64,000 nt of DNA from Clostridium rhizosphaerae (GCF_016765585.1 NZ_JAESWC010000002.1:248001-312000), one strand, 5' to 3'. Numbered from the stretch's first letter, positions 54,071 to 64,000 are shown. Program-made: numbers and translations. Notes: generated by a model from the sequence alone, not told the origin.

Positions 54071-55294
54071 TTATGATTTCGATTTGTTTTTTGAAAGCAC
54101 ATCAAAAGCTACAGCCATTAAAAGTACAAAGCCTTTTATTGTCATTTGCATATCGCTGCCTACACCAAGTATGGACATACCGTTGTTAAGAACTCCCATA
54201 ACTAAGGCTCCAATTATTGCTCCTACAATTGTTCCTACACCACCATAAGCTGATGCTCCACCTATAAAACAGGCTGCTATTGCATCAAGCTCGAAGTTGA
54301 CTCCTGTTTGGGGGGATGCCGCATTAAGACGTGAGCTAAAGGCTATACCTGCTACAGCTCCTAATACGGCCATGTTTACATAAGTTAAGAAAAGAACTTT
54401 GTTTGTATTAATACCGGAAAGCTTAGCTGCTTTCTCGTTTCCACCCATTGCATATATATATCTTCCCGAAATTGTCCTTGTAGTAAAGAAGGAATATACT
54501 GCAGTAAGTGTTCCTATTAGCACTAGTATAACAGGAATACCTTTGTAAGCAGCCAGCCAGTAAGTAAATACATTCACGGCAGCAAGGATTACAACTAACT
54601 GAATAACGAATAGTCCAAATGGTACATCTTCCAAATTATATTTTTGTCTTTCTGCTCTTCCTTTTACTTGCAGATATAAATATAGAAGAGAGATTATAAG
54701 GCCAAGCAATAAAGCGGTAACATTTAAATTAATGCCTAGGCCTTTAAATAGGTCGGGAATGAAACCAGCACTTATAAGCTGAAATTTTTCGGGGAATGGT
54801 GATAGAGTTAGTCCTTTTAACATTGTAATGGTAAGTCCCCTAAATAAAAGCATGCCTGCAAGGGTAACTATAAAGGCTGGAATTCTTACATAAGCAATCC
54901 AAAATCCCTGCCAAATTCCGATTACCAATCCAATTAACAGGCAGGCAACTATAGCAAGAGCTATATTCATCTTCATATTTATTATCATTATACCTGCAAT
55001 AGCACCAATAAAGGCACATACAGAACCTACAGACAGGTCTATGTTTCCACCTGTTAAGATACAAAGAGTCATACCAATTGCAAGTATTATTACGTAGCTG
55101 TTTTGCAGTACTAAATTTGTTACGTTCATAGGCAAAAGAAGTACCCCATTAGTTAAAATCTGAAATAAAATTACTATAGCTACTAATGCAACAAGCATTG
55201 CGTATTGTCTTACATTGCTTTTTGCCACATTTTTTATAACATCTATCATACTGTTTTCTGCTTTACTACTGGAAATCTTTCTAACTGGTTCCAT
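54071..55294 (-). CDS. xylH: D-xylose ABC transporter permease XylH
   Basis: 407 residues, about ten membrane segments, BPD_transp_2 family: LAIGMTLCILTGGNIDLSVG, FIVTLAGMLLFRGLTITMLK and the late TGVNFELDAIAACFIGGASA. Overlaps the xylG stop (TAATG). Sugar specificity is inferred from the regulator set; the MmsB/GguB type is the nearest alternative. Confidence 0.85.
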   Translation of the reverse strand: MEPVRKISSSKAENSMIDVIKNVAKSNVRQYAMLVALVAIVILFQILTNGVLLLPMNVTNLVLQNSYVIILAIGMTLCILTGGNIDLSVGSVCAFIGAIAGIMIINMKMNIALAIVACLLIGLVIGIWQGFWIAYVRIPAFIVTLAGMLLFRGLTITMLKGLTLSPFPEKFQLISAGFIPDLFKGLGINLNVTALLLGLIISLLYLYLQVKGRAERQKYNLEDVPFGLFVIQLVVILAAVNVFTYWLAAYKGIPVILVLIGTLTAVYSFFTTRTISGRYIYAMGGNEKAAKLSGINTNKVLFLTYVNMAVLGAVAGIAFSSRLNAASPQTGVNFELDAIAACFIGGASAYGGVGTIVGAIIGALVMGVLNNGMSILGVGSDMQMTIKGFVLLMAVAFDVLSKNKSKS

Positions 55295-56829
55295 TATACT
55301 ACCTCCCTATTGCTCTGCATTATGCACTTCATTATGCTTTCTTGTGATGCATTCTTCTGATCAAGCTCTCCAACAATTCTTCCTTCATTCATGACATAAA
55401 TTCTATCGCACATTCCTAAGATTTCAGGAAGTTCAGATGAGATAATTATTATGGACTTGCCTTCTTCTGCAAGCTTGTTAATAATAGTATAAATCTCATA
55501 CTTTGCACCTACATCTATTCCACGAGTAGGTTCATCCAATATTAATACATCCGGGTCTGTAAATATCCATTTACTAAGAACTACCTTTTGCTGATTTCCA
55601 CCTGATAAGTTTCCTGTCCTTTGTAGAATGCTTGAAGACTTAATGTTTAGTTTTCTTCTTAATTCCTCAGCAACCTGAATTTCCTTATTCTCATCTATAA
55701 TTTGATTTTTACTTAATTTAGTGAGCTTAGCTATAGATATGTTTTTCTTTATATTATCTATAAGGACTAAGCCTGCTGTTTTTCTGTCCTCTGTAACGTA
55801 AGCCAAGCCATTTTCTATTGCTTGTCTAACATTCTTTAGAAGGAGCTCTTTTCCATCCTTCTTTACTTTTCCTGTGATATGTTTGCCGTAAGCCCTTCCA
55901 AAAACACTCATGGCAAGCTCTGTTCTTCCCGACCCCATTAGACCTGATATTCCAACAACTTCTCCTCTGTGAACTTTAAGGTTCACGTTCTTGATTATCT
56001 TTTTTCCATCAACAACTGGATCGAAAACATTCCAATCATTAATCTCGAAATAAATCTCTCCAATACTCACTTCACGCTTTGGAAATCTATTTACTAAATC
56101 ACGGCCTACCATACCTTTAATAATCCTGTCTTCACTTACAGTTGCATCCTTTACCATAGTTTCTATTGTAGCTCCGTCACGAAGTACGGTTATTGTGTCT
56201 GCAACTTTAATTACTTCATTAAGCTTATGGGAAATAATTATTGAGGTAATTCCGTGCTTTTTTAATTCTAATATTAATCCAAGAAGATTATCTGAATCCT
56301 CTTCATTTAAAGCTGCTGTCGGTTCATCCAATATAAGCAGTTTTACATCTTTAGCAAGGGCCTTAGCTATTTCAACAAGCTGCTGCTTGCCAACTCCAAT
56401 GTCCTTTATAAGGGTTTGCGAACTTTCTTTAAGTCCAACTCTATTTAAATATTCAGTTGCCTTTATGTGAGTTGTATTCCAATTAATAATGCCATTTTTA
56501 GCTCTTTCATTGCCGAGAAAAATGTTTTCGCCAATTGAAAGATAAGGTATAAGTGCAAGTTCCTGATGAATTATGGCTATGCCTATTTTCTCGCTGTCCT
56601 TTATATCCTTAAAACTACATACATTTCCTTCAAAAATAATGTCTCCACTATATGAACCATATGGATAAATTCCACTTAGCACACTCATAAGAGTGGATTT
56701 TCCCGCTCCGTTTTCTCCTACTAGTGCATGAATTTCGCCAGATTTAACTTTTAAATTTACATTATCAAGAGCTTTAACTCCAGGAAAAAGCTTCGTAATA
56801 TTTCTCATTTCCAGTATAAATTCAGCCAT
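55294..56829 (-). CDS. xylG: D-xylose ABC transporter ATPase XylG
   Basis: 511 residues from the ATG at 56829 (GGGGGTG upstream). Two ABC domains: the first with GENGAGKST (38-46) and [13 protein letters not shown], the second with [27 protein letters not shown] and [14 protein letters not shown]. The double-domain form is typical of monosaccharide importers (XylG, MglA, GguA). Confidence 0.9.
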   Translation of the reverse strand: MAEFILEMRNITKLFPGVKALDNVNLKVKSGEIHALVGENGAGKSTLMSVLSGIYPYGSYSGDIIFEGNVCSFKDIKDSEKIGIAIIHQELALIPYLSIGENIFLGNERAKNGIINWNTTHIKATEYLNRVGLKESSQTLIKDIGVGKQQLVEIAKALAKDVKLLILDEPTAALNEEDSDNLLGLILELKKHGITSIIISHKLNEVIKVADTITVLRDGATIETMVKDATVSEDRIIKGMVGRDLVNRFPKREVSIGEIYFEINDWNVFDPVVDGKKIIKNVNLKVHRGEVVGISGLMGSGRTELAMSVFGRAYGKHITGKVKKDGKELLLKNVRQAIENGLAYVTEDRKTAGLVLIDNIKKNISIAKLTKLSKNQIIDENKEIQVAEELRRKLNIKSSSILQRTGNLSGGNQQKVVLSKWIFTDPDVLILDEPTRGIDVGAKYEIYTIINKLAEEGKSIIIISSELPEILGMCDRIYVMNEGRIVGELDQKNASQESIMKCIMQSNREVV

Positions 56830-56985
56830 TATTTCACCCCCACCGATTTTGCCTGTAAAGTAATTAACAATTAACTTAAGTAACAAAGAATGTTTTGCAC
56901 AGTAAAACCTCAAGTTTTACCGGCAAAACATTTTTATGAAAGAAAGGGAAACATTAACTTTCAATTGTTAATTATGAACTTTCAA

Positions 56986-58086
56986 CTATTTTAAATCTGA
57001 TTCCTTATAGTATCCGCTGTCTATAAGGATTTGCTTGTAATTGTTCTTATCAGCGTAAACAGGATCGCAAAGGAAGGATGGAACAACTTTGCTTCCGTTG
57101 TTATAAGTCTTTGTATCATTAACTGCTGCTTCTTTTCCTTGAAGAACAGCGTCAACCATTTCAACAACTTTAACAGCAAGAGTTCTTGTATCCTTGAATA
57201 TTGACATTGATTGTTGTCCATTTATCATGGCTAATACATTTGGCTTGTCACAATCTTGACCAGTGATTATTGGATATGGCTTATCACCAGTTCCATAACC
57301 AGCGTTCTTAAGGGATGCGATTATACCTATAGCTAAGCTGTCGTTTGGAGAAAGAACTACATCAAGCTTCTTTCCGCTTGCATAGTTACCAGTTATAAGG
57401 TTATCCATTCTTGCCTGAGCCTTTGCAGAATCCCAGCCTTGAATAGCAATCTTTGTAAATTCCTTTTGTCCACTTACTACAACTAACTTGCCATTGTCTA
57501 TATATGGCTGAAGTATGCTCATTGCACCATTAAAGAAGAAGGTTGCATTATTATCGTCTGGAGAACCGCCAAATAATTCAATGTTGAATGGGCCTTTTCC
57601 ATCCTTTAGACCAAGCTTATCTTCAATGTATTTTCCTTGTGTTACTCCAACCTTGAAGTTATCAAAGGTTGCATAGTAGTCTACATTAGGACTCTTCATT
57701 ATTAATCTGTCATAGGCAATTACCTTAACTCCGCTGTCTGCAGCCTTTTTAAGAACATCTGACATAGCAGATCCGTCAATTGAGGCTATTACAAGCACTT
57801 TTGAACCCTTGGTAATCATATTTTCTACTTGTTGTGTTTGTGTGTTTACATCATTGTTTGCATATTGCAAATCAACCTTGTAGCCCTTAGCTTCAAGCTG
57901 TTTCTTCATGTTGTCGCCGTCTTGGTTCCAGCGTTGAAGAGATTGTGTTGGCATAGCCACCCCAATTACTTTAGCCTTGGAATCTCCGCCTGAGCTTCCA
58001 GTATTAGTTGGTGTTGCTGAAGATGAACATCCAGCTAATCCAAGAGCGAGTACTGCAGTTAAAACTGAAGCAATTACTTTTTTCAT
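56986..58086 (-). CDS. xylF: D-xylose-binding lipoprotein XylF (ChvE-like)
   Basis: 366 residues with a lipoprotein signal (VLALGLAGC, lipobox Cys at about residue 20) and a Peripla_BP_4 fold ([58 protein letters not shown]). Presents sugar to XylGH. The gap to xylG is 157 bases. A cre-like site and promoter lie upstream, and the yesN terminator separates it from the regulators. Confidence 0.88.
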   Translation of the reverse strand: MKKVIASVLTAVLALGLAGCSSSATPTNTGSSGGDSKAKVIGVAMPTQSLQRWNQDGDNMKKQLEAKGYKVDLQYANNDVNTQTQQVENMITKGSKVLVIASIDGSAMSDVLKKAADSGVKVIAYDRLIMKSPNVDYYATFDNFKVGVTQGKYIEDKLGLKDGKGPFNIELFGGSPDDNNATFFFNGAMSILQPYIDNGKLVVVSGQKEFTKIAIQGWDSAKAQARMDNLITGNYASGKKLDVVLSPNDSLAIGIIASLKNAGYGTGDKPYPIITGQDCDKPNVLAMINGQQSMSIFKDTRTLAVKVVEMVDAVLQGKEAAVNDTKTYNNGSKVVPSFLCDPVYADKNNYKQILIDSGYYKESDLK

Positions 58087-58136
58087 TTTAATTCCCCCTA
58101 TGTAAAATTATTTTATTTACACCTTCATCATATATT

Positions 58137-58152
58137 TTGTAAACGTTTATCT
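58137..58152 (-). promoter_or_regulatory. CcpA cre-like site at the xylF promoter
   Basis: TTGTAAACGTTTATC, a near-perfect cre palindrome about 50 bases before the xylF start. On the minus strand its TTTACA could also serve as a -35, with TAAATA 18 bases on. This suggests carbon catabolite control. Confidence 0.65.
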
Positions 58153-58227
58153 CAACGTAATTACTTGTCTGTTTCCTTTAAAAAAATGCTGACTTTACAG
58201 CATAAAATTACTAGGTTTAAAAGCAAA

Positions 58228-58262
58228 AAAATGCTATACAGCAAACTGCTGTATAGCATTTT
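58228..58262 (-). terminator. Terminator between yesN and xylF
   Basis: 16-bp stem AAAATGCTATACAGCA with its complement, 3-base loop and a T6 run on the minus strand; it overlaps the yesN stop. Confidence 0.88.
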
Positions 58263-59541
58263 AAAGCTTAGCTTTAAATTCAGTTGGTGTTACTCCCTCA
58301 TATTTCTTAAATACTTTACTGAAGTAATTAGGATCACTATAGCCTACGGAATATCCAACTTCCTTGATACTTAATGACTCAGCCTTTAACATTTCCTTAG
58401 CTCTTTTAATCCTAAGCATATTAATGTAATCCGAGAAATTATACCCCAATGCTTCCTTGAAGCTTCTGCTAAAGTAATAGGAGCTTAGGTTAAATTTTGC
58501 CGCTGTCTTTTCAAGGTCCAGTTCTTCCTTTAAATTATCTGAAATATATTGCTCTACTTTTTTAAAAAGAACATTTTTTTCCTTATATGCATTTATTTGT
58601 CCTGTGAAAACTATCTCTTTAGCTGCCATGCTGCTCTCTATATCTTCAAAGTGAACTACATTGATACTCTCTGTTATAAATTCCAATGAACTGCATGCCT
58701 CTTTATAGGATTCATGAATTTGTTCCAAGCCGTTATAAAACTTTCCAATTCCTATTTTAATGGATATATCAAAAACCCTTTTTACCTCTCTTCTAACATC
58801 AGCAGCAAGATTTATTATATCAAATCTTGCGTCATACTCCTGAACGTGTTGATTCAATTGAATAAAATATACTAAGTTCTTTGTAAATCTATAACTTGCG
58901 ATGGCCTTATATCTTCTGTTAATGTATTCCTTTACATACTCGCCAATTCTAATCTTAAGCTTCTGAGATTTGCCCTCTTCTTTAAACTTAACCACCAATG
59001 AGCAGGCATTATAAAAATCCATGCCTAAATAGTTGAGATAAGTTTCGTAGTCTATAGAATTTATAGAATTATTAATTATTGAGTAGCTTAACTCGTTTTC
59101 AAGAATTGGCATAAGATTGTATAGTCGTTCCTGATTCTCGATTTCTTTTTTCCTTTTTTCCTTTTCTCTGTTTGCAAAGTCAGCAGCAGATTTTATCTTT
59201 TGAGTTATATCTTCTCTGCTGAAGGGCTTTAAAATGTATTCTTTTACATTGCTTTTCACAGCCTCAACTGCAAAATCAAAATAATCATAGGCAGTAAGTA
59301 TTATAATATAGACACTCGGAAGAAATTTTCTAATCTCATGTATTGCCTGAAGACCATTAATTCCAGGCATTTTTATGTCCATTATAATTATTTCTGGTCT
59401 TAGTCTCTCTGAAACCTCAATGGCTTCCCTTCCGTTTCTTGCCTCGGTTATTTCCAGTTCATCCTTAAAAGTTCCATTAAGTATGCTTATTATAGAGTCT
59501 CTCTCATATTGCTCGTCATCAGCTATTAGAAGCTTTAGCAT
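58261..59541 (-). CDS. yesN: YesN-type response regulator (REC plus AraC HTH)
   Basis: 426 residues: receiver domain with phospho-acceptor Asp55 (EIIIMDIKMPGINGL) and Lys in YILKPFSRED, a middle linker, and a C-terminal AraC double HTH (FNLSSYYFSRSFKEALGYNF, IKEVGYSVGYSDPNYFSKVF). It probably activates xylFGH on phosphorylation by LytS. Its start overlaps the kinase gene by 23 bases. Confidence 0.9.
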   Translation of the reverse strand: MLKLLIADDEQYERDSIISILNGTFKDELEITEARNGREAIEVSERLRPEIIIMDIKMPGINGLQAIHEIRKFLPSVYIIILTAYDYFDFAVEAVKSNVKEYILKPFSREDITQKIKSAADFANREKEKRKKEIENQERLYNLMPILENELSYSIINNSINSIDYETYLNYLGMDFYNACSLVVKFKEEGKSQKLKIRIGEYVKEYINRRYKAIASYRFTKNLVYFIQLNQHVQEYDARFDIINLAADVRREVKRVFDISIKIGIGKFYNGLEQIHESYKEACSSLEFITESINVVHFEDIESSMAAKEIVFTGQINAYKEKNVLFKKVEQYISDNLKEELDLEKTAAKFNLSSYYFSRSFKEALGYNFSDYINMLRIKRAKEMLKAESLSIKEVGYSVGYSDPNYFSKVFKKYEGVTPTEFKAKL

Positions 59542-61015
59542 CTTCCCCCAACCCCTTTATTGGAATTTTTAAATAGATTTTTGTACCAACACCCTTATGG
59601 CTCTCTATTTCAAACATGTTTTTTTCTTCATACATCAGTTCCAGCCTTTCCACAACACTCTTTATCCCCATTCCTGTGGTATGGCCAATATGTTCCTGTG
59701 TAAAATCTTCCGAGGTTATCTTGCTTAAGGTTTCTTCATCTATGCCGCATCCATTGTCTTCTACAATTATTATACAGCTGCTCTCTTCCTCATGAATATC
59801 AATTGTAATGGTTCCCCCTTCTTCCTTTGGCTCAATCCCATGAATAAAGGCATTTTCTACAAAGGGCTGAAGGGTCATTCCTGGAATTTTAACTTTTGAC
59901 AGGTCTGCATCTATGTCTAGTACGAAGGAGACTCTGTCCCCATATCTTAGCTGCTGAATAAACATATACTGCTTGATTATTTCAATTTCCTGCTCTAATG
60001 TAGCGTTTCTATTCATCATGCTTAAGCTGTATCTTAAAATTCCTGAAACTGACCTAATAAGGCTTTCAGTATCCAAAGCATTTTCCTTGATAGCTGTCTG
60101 ATTTATACAGTTAAGAGTATTAAATAGAAAATGGGGATTTATTTGAGATTGAAGCACCTTCAACTGTGAAAGCTTAAGGGCATTTTCATATTTTAAAAGC
60201 TTCATCTCGTCATCACTTATCTTCTTTTGAAGTTCTGCGGTTTCTTTCAAGGTATTAATATGATCTTTAATATTGCTTATCATTGTGCTAAAAGCAGCAG
60301 ATAATATATCCAATTCATAAATATCAATCTTCCTGACTTCATAATAGGTAAAATCTCCACTGGAAACCTTTTCAGACGTATCAACAAGCTCTCTAAGCTT
60401 ACTCAATATATTCCTTAAGAAAAGTAAAGTATAGAAAATACTTATGAGAAGGGCTACCACAATGTAGGCTATTAAAACCTTATAAATAAACTTCTCTTTT
60501 TCTTTTAGCTTATTGTAAATCTCGTTATTATAGTTAAGATAACTGTCGCTAAGCTTGCCTATAAACACGTTGCAATAGCTTGCAATATCCTTGGTATTAA
60601 CATATCCACTATAGTACGCATCTATATTATTTTGATTGTCATGAATCTTGATTGTTTCGTCTGCGGAAGCCTTATAGCTCCCTAAGGAATTTTCCAAATC
60701 TCTTAGAATATACCTGCTCTCAAGGTCTGTGTTTGCTTTAAGATAATTAAGATTTAGCGTGGCCTTATTATAGCTGTCCTCATAAATTCGTTTACTTTCA
60801 AGAGTATTGGTTTGTATATATTTATTAAAGTTATTAAAAGAATCTGTAAGATAACTTTTAATTTGATTTGTAGTGCTCATTTTGTTCATCATAATATTAT
60901 AGTGATCGTTTATTCTCTTGCTCATTACCAAGGATATAATACTACAGGTTGCAATAGGAGTTATTATAATTATGGCAAAAATTATAAATTTGCTTTTAAG
61001 ACTATTTGGTTTCAC
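59519..61015 (-). CDS. lytS: LytS/YesM-family sensor histidine kinase
   Basis: 498 residues from the GTG at 61015 (GGAGGG upstream). Two transmembrane segments (about 9-31 and 180-205) enclose an extracellular domain; a HAMP-like region follows. The His_kinase domain is QSQINPHFLFNTLNCINQ, and the ATPase is VEDNGCGIDEETL and TGMGIKSVVERLELMY. It overlaps the sugar-binding protein gene by 14 bases, as expected for a joint sensor. Confidence 0.9.
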   Translation of the reverse strand: MKPNSLKSKFIIFAIIIITPIATCSIISLVMSKRINDHYNIMMNKMSTTNQIKSYLTDSFNNFNKYIQTNTLESKRIYEDSYNKATLNLNYLKANTDLESRYILRDLENSLGSYKASADETIKIHDNQNNIDAYYSGYVNTKDIASYCNVFIGKLSDSYLNYNNEIYNKLKEKEKFIYKVLIAYIVVALLISIFYTLLFLRNILSKLRELVDTSEKVSSGDFTYYEVRKIDIYELDILSAAFSTMISNIKDHINTLKETAELQKKISDDEMKLLKYENALKLSQLKVLQSQINPHFLFNTLNCINQTAIKENALDTESLIRSVSGILRYSLSMMNRNATLEQEIEIIKQYMFIQQLRYGDRVSFVLDIDADLSKVKIPGMTLQPFVENAFIHGIEPKEEGGTITIDIHEEESSCIIIVEDNGCGIDEETLSKITSEDFTQEHIGHTTGMGIKSVVERLELMYEEKNMFEIESHKGVGTKIYLKIPIKGLGEDAKASNS

Positions 61016-61991
61016 TATTATACCCTCCTTGATCCTTTTCGTATTGTTGAAGGTTGTCCTTCTTAAGTATGAATACATCTGTGAGGAAGGTACCTTTAGT
61101 TTCTTTTCCTTGAATATTATCCATTATTATATTAACTGCGTTATATCCCATTAAGTAAGGTCTTTGCACAACAACAGAAGTAATGATTCCATTTTTTATT
61201 GCTTCAATAGTTTCAGGCAAATCATCAAAACATATTATTTTAACCTTGCCTGAAAGTCCAAGCTTACTCACGGCCTTGGCTGCTCCTACTCCGTCTAAAG
61301 CAGAGGTGCAAAATAGTGCTTTAATATCATTATTATTCAAAATTATCTTTTCAGCTGCAAGTTCTGCCTCTAAAAGGTATGAATCAGAGGATTCAATATC
61401 CGTTATGCTAAGCTTTGAATTAGTTTTAATATATTCTTTAAACCCTTCAACTCTCTCAATCTGGTTTTTAACATTTTTCCCGCCCATGATTATACCTATA
61501 TGTCCATCTATTCCTACTTGATTTATAAGCTCCTTTGCTCCAACTTTTCCTGCATTCACATTGTCAGTGCCTACATAGGCTAATCGTTTACTCTTTTCCG
61601 CGTCTGAGTCTATGGTTACTAAAGGTACATCACCCTGAATAACCTTATTTATTATAGGATTGTATTTGTCTTCGTCCTGAACATAGGCAATTATTCCGCT
61701 AGCCCTTGCTGCATACGCCATGTTTATAAGTTTTATTCCTTCTTCTGCACTGGCGCTGTCAGGGCCTTGATATTCCACCACTGCACCTCTTTCCTTAGCT
61801 GCCATCTCAGCTCCTGCCTTCACATATTGCCAGTAAGGATTTGAATACACGTGAGAAATGAGGACTATTTTCGGTTTTATAGGGCCTTCAACTGTTTTAT
61901 CCTGCCTTAAGCTGTTTAACATTATAAAGTTAAAAACTACAAATATTGAAATAACTGCAGCATACCCTGAATATCTCAAAAAACGTTTCAT
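61002..61991 (-). CDS. XylFII-like membrane-anchored sugar sensor
   Basis: 329 residues from the ATG at 61991. An uncleaved-looking N-terminal segment (YAAVISIFVVFNFIMLN) and a Peripla_BP_4 sugar-binding domain (VLISHVYSNPYWQYVKAGAE ... LFCTSALDGVGAAKAVSKL). There is no lipobox. In C. beijerinckii, XylFII with LytS and YesN senses xylose and induces xylFGH; the order here matches that system. Confidence 0.82.
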   Translation of the reverse strand: MKRFLRYSGYAAVISIFVVFNFIMLNSLRQDKTVEGPIKPKIVLISHVYSNPYWQYVKAGAEMAAKERGAVVEYQGPDSASAEEGIKLINMAYAARASGIIAYVQDEDKYNPIINKVIQGDVPLVTIDSDAEKSKRLAYVGTDNVNAGKVGAKELINQVGIDGHIGIIMGGKNVKNQIERVEGFKEYIKTNSKLSITDIESSDSYLLEAELAAEKIILNNNDIKALFCTSALDGVGAAKAVSKLGLSGKVKIICFDDLPETIEAIKNGIITSVVVQRPYLMGYNAVNIIMDNIQGKETKGTFLTDVFILKKDNLQQYEKDQGGYNSETK

Positions 61992-62147
61992 TTCCCTTAT
62001 CCCCCTGTAAAATTCTAGACTCACTCAAGTAATATTATATATGCACTGTAAACCTTATTGTATTTTAGAACGTTCGCTAGAATTGGTTCAACTGAAGCTG
62101 TAAACTTTATAAGCTTTTCACAAGCTTCATCTAATATTTCAGCTCTT

Positions 62148-62500
62148 TTAATTATAACATATTTTGTAAAAATCCATAGCTAGGCTTACTATATTTTAGT
62201 AATTATTATAGGCTATTTTTCCCATAAAAAATCCCTAACCAAGCAATTTTAATGGTTAAGGCATAAACCTCATTTACTTATGGTACGGTTCACTGCATTA
62301 TATTCTAAATTTGCTTAATCCATTCTAAAATTAATACCTCGCACCAAACTTCCCGTTATAAACATAATGTCTCATCAAATATTTTAACTTACTTCATTAT
62401 CCTACAATCTAGTCCAAATTCCTCCAGAATATTAATTTTTATATCAAATAAATATAAAAGACCGGCCAAAAACTCTACATCAGTTCTTAACCAGCCTCTA
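62148..62500. repeat. Dispersed repeats R3, R1 and R2 in a row
   Basis: R3 (62148-62263) matches 16985-17118; R1 core (about 62265-62300); R2 (62335-62500) matches 29262-29428 and 34195-34360. This is the fullest copy of the composite. The rest of 62025-62696 shows no gene. Confidence 0.82.
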
Positions 62501-62647
62501 TATTCCTTTAATAATTAATTAACTTACTATCCCTAGAAACTTTTCTATTTCATGCTTGATAACTGAAGAGTTGCCGAGCGGTACCTCATTTAAGTGCTAT
62601 AAACTACTTGATGCAATTATATTTATCAAAGCTTGTAAGTCAAATAA

Positions 62648-62690
62648 AATGAGAGTCTGTCTCCACATCCTTTGTGTAGACAAACTCTCT
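62648..62690 (-). terminator. Terminator of the riboflavin operon
   Basis: Imperfect stem GAGAGT.TGTCT.CACA with its partner, 4-base loop, T-rich minus-strand side. Confidence 0.7.
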
Positions 62691-62696
62691 TTTAAG

Positions 62697-63356
62697 TTAT
62701 AAATATTTAACTAATTCTCTAATATCACCTATTAAAATATCAGCATCATCAAGCTCTTTCTCAAGTGCAAATCCATAACTACAGCCTATAGTATGAATAT
62801 TATTTTTCTTTCCAGCTTCTATATCCTGATTTCTATCTCCTACTATCACCATAGCTTCAGGGTAGTTATTTTTAATTATGCTTAATATCTCATGCTTTGG
62901 AATAAAATTATATTCATCGGAACAAATCAAGGCTTCAAAATACCTATCCAGCTTAAATAGCTTGCTGTGAGACTCCTTGTAATAGTTTTTGCAGTTACTT
63001 ATAAAAACAAGGTGATATCCTTTATTTTTAAGGTAATTCAATGTTTCTATTGCCCCTTCATAAAGTACAGGTTTTCCCTGTTCAATAAGGCGCTTCATTT
63101 CTTCTCCTATAATGCTGCTGCAGTGCTGTCTCAGCTCCTCGCTAAGATCAGGTATAAATCTTTTCCACATGTCCTGTGGGTTAAAACCAAGCCAATAGCT
63201 TATCTCACTGTTTGACCAATCCCTTTGCTGAACATAGCCTTCTTCTACAAGATACTCATAAGCCTTTCTAAAAGCTGGAGCGTAGATAGCTATACTATTA
63301 TGAAGTGTTCCATCATAGTCAAAAAATATTGTTTTTATATCTTTAAATAATTTCAA
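62697..63356 (-). CDS. HAD-family phosphatase in the riboflavin operon
   Basis: 219 residues from the TTG at 63356 (GGTGAT upstream). HAD motifs: FFDYDGTLHNS (Asp13, Asp15), VFISNCKNYY (motif II) and MVIVGDRNQDIEAG (motif IV), with a helical C1 cap. It begins 16 bases after ribH. Riboflavin synthesis needs a phosphatase for the ribitylaminouracil phosphate, and HAD enzymes fill that step elsewhere, so this gene is a good candidate. Confidence 0.8.
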   Translation of the reverse strand: MKLFKDIKTIFFDYDGTLHNSIAIYAPAFRKAYEYLVEEGYVQQRDWSNSEISYWLGFNPQDMWKRFIPDLSEELRQHCSSIIGEEMKRLIEQGKPVLYEGAIETLNYLKNKGYHLVFISNCKNYYKESHSKLFKLDRYFEALICSDEYNFIPKHEILSIIKNNYPEAMVIVGDRNQDIEAGKKNNIHTIGCSYGFALEKELDDADILIGDIRELVKYL

Positions 63357-63372
63357 GTTATCACCAACTGGA

Positions 63373-63834
63373 CTAAAATTGTTTAAGTAGGTTTGCCATT
63401 TCAATAGCAGTAACAGCTGCATCATAGCCCTTGTTTCCTGCCTTGGTTCCAGCTCTTTCAATTGCCTGCTCAATAGTATCTGTTGTTAAAACTCCAAATA
63501 TTACAGGTACTTCTGTTTCTAGGGACACGCTTGCAATACCTTTCGATACTTCACTTGATACATAATCAAAGTGTGATGTAGCTCCTCTTATAACAGCACC
63601 TAGGCATATTACTCCATCATATTTATTTGTTTTAGCCATTTTCTTAGCAATTAGCGGTATTTCAAAAGCTCCTGGCACCCAAGTTAAATCAATGTTCTCT
63701 TCCTTAACGCCGTGTCTCTTTAAGGCATCTAAAGCCCCAGAAACAAGCTTACCACCAATAAATTCATTAAATCTTCCTACAATAATTCCAAACTTTAGTC
63801 CTTGTGCAATTAAATCTCCTTCAATTGTTCTCAT
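63373..63834 (-). CDS. ribH: 6,7-dimethyl-8-ribityllumazine synthase
   Basis: 153 residues, GGAGG before the ATG. Family motifs: [37 protein letters not shown] and [20 protein letters not shown] with the catalytic His. It condenses the ribityl-diaminopyrimidine with dihydroxybutanone phosphate. It follows ribBA closely. Confidence 0.95.
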   Translation of the reverse strand: MRTIEGDLIAQGLKFGIIVGRFNEFIGGKLVSGALDALKRHGVKEENIDLTWVPGAFEIPLIAKKMAKTNKYDGVICLGAVIRGATSHFDYVSSEVSKGIASVSLETEVPVIFGVLTTDTIEQAIERAGTKAGNKGYDAAVTAIEMANLLKQF

Positions 63835-63872
63835 TTTATTATTCCTCCATTTTCTTCTAGGTTATTGTTTTA

Positions 63873-64000
63873 TTATTTTATTTTATTGCTATCACTAAAG
63901 GTTAACATATGACCAAGCTTTGCTTTCTTAGTTTTTAGATAGTATTCATTTCTTTCATTGTGATTCATCTGGATTGGAACTCTATCAACAATTTCTATTC
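63873..64000 (-). CDS. ribA: RibBA C-terminal end (GTP cyclohydrolase II), cut by window edge
   Basis: The 42 codons seen read EIVDRVPIQMNHNERNEYYL and then KTKKAKLGHML, the C-terminal end of the GTP cyclohydrolase II domain. Whether the gene is RibA or the fused RibBA cannot be seen. It is 38 bases upstream of ribH. Confidence 0.85.
   Translation of the reverse strand, partial: IEIVDRVPIQMNHNERNEYYLKTKKAKLGHMLTFSDSNKIK

Noticed and set aside
62570-62650. GTTGCCGAGCGGT, which resembles a tRNA D-arm
   Set aside because: No acceptor stem, anticodon arm or T-arm can be drawn around it.

Overview
The window looks like a chromosomal segment of a low-GC, spore-forming Firmicute of the Clostridium type. 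Supporting signs are strong AGGAGG ribosome binding sites, frequent TTG and GTG starts, an SspH spore protein, a CD3324-family protein, EFR1 flavodoxin-ferredoxins, a YesM/LytS-YesN regulatory pair and AT-rich intergenic DNA. The species cannot be named from the sequence alone.

Layout. 1-2200 (minus strand) is the end of a surface-polysaccharide cluster: LicD transferase, IspD/TarI-type cytidylyltransferase and a sugar transferase cut by the window edge. 2500-8200 holds a membrane-anchored peptidoglycan-binding protein, two decayed IS21 istB remnants, small unknown genes, an intact IS150-type IS3 element and a MocR regulator. 8377-12000 holds a YjeH-like amino-acid permease, a candidate selenoprotein with an in-frame TGA (Csac_0668/CopZ-like 2Fe-2S family), a PhnP-like hydrolase and a GNAT enzyme. 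12100-14950 is a YvrJ / GH73 glucosaminidase / sigma factor / DUF1659 / DUF2922 module. Several of its genes are preceded by an unusual family of nested palindromic leader elements carrying tiny ORFs. 14974-15206 is a fragment of the JetC gene that lies 19 kb away.

17500-23150 is a six-gene minus-strand operon: Gfo/Idh oxidoreductase, FemAB-like acyltransferase, WbqC, CgeB glycosyltransferase, an LpxC-type zinc deacetylase with its catalytic residues intact, and an ATP-grasp ligase. LpxC belongs to lipid A synthesis, so in this host the operon probably builds a modified sugar, perhaps for the spore surface. 23400-34000 is a patchwork of single genes, a broken IS1595 transposase, gene-tail remnants and dispersed repeats. 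34364-42030 is a four-gene Wadjet (JetD-A-B-C) anti-plasmid SMC operon whose jetD seems to lack a standard start codon. 42590-47960 holds a MerR regulator, EFR1 protein, DrrAB-type ABC exporter, HutD and SspH.

48352-51694 encodes GatE and GatD, the Glu-tRNA(Gln) amidotransferase usually described as archaeal. Next come a MATE transporter and a cupin. 54071-61991 is a D-xylose uptake system: a XylFII-like sensor, LytS kinase and YesN regulator in front of XylF-XylG-XylH, with a cre-like site at the xylF promoter. The right edge (62697-64000) is riboflavin biosynthesis: ribBA end, ribH and a HAD phosphatase. At least three families of dispersed intergenic repeats recur through the window, often at the edges of truncated genes.
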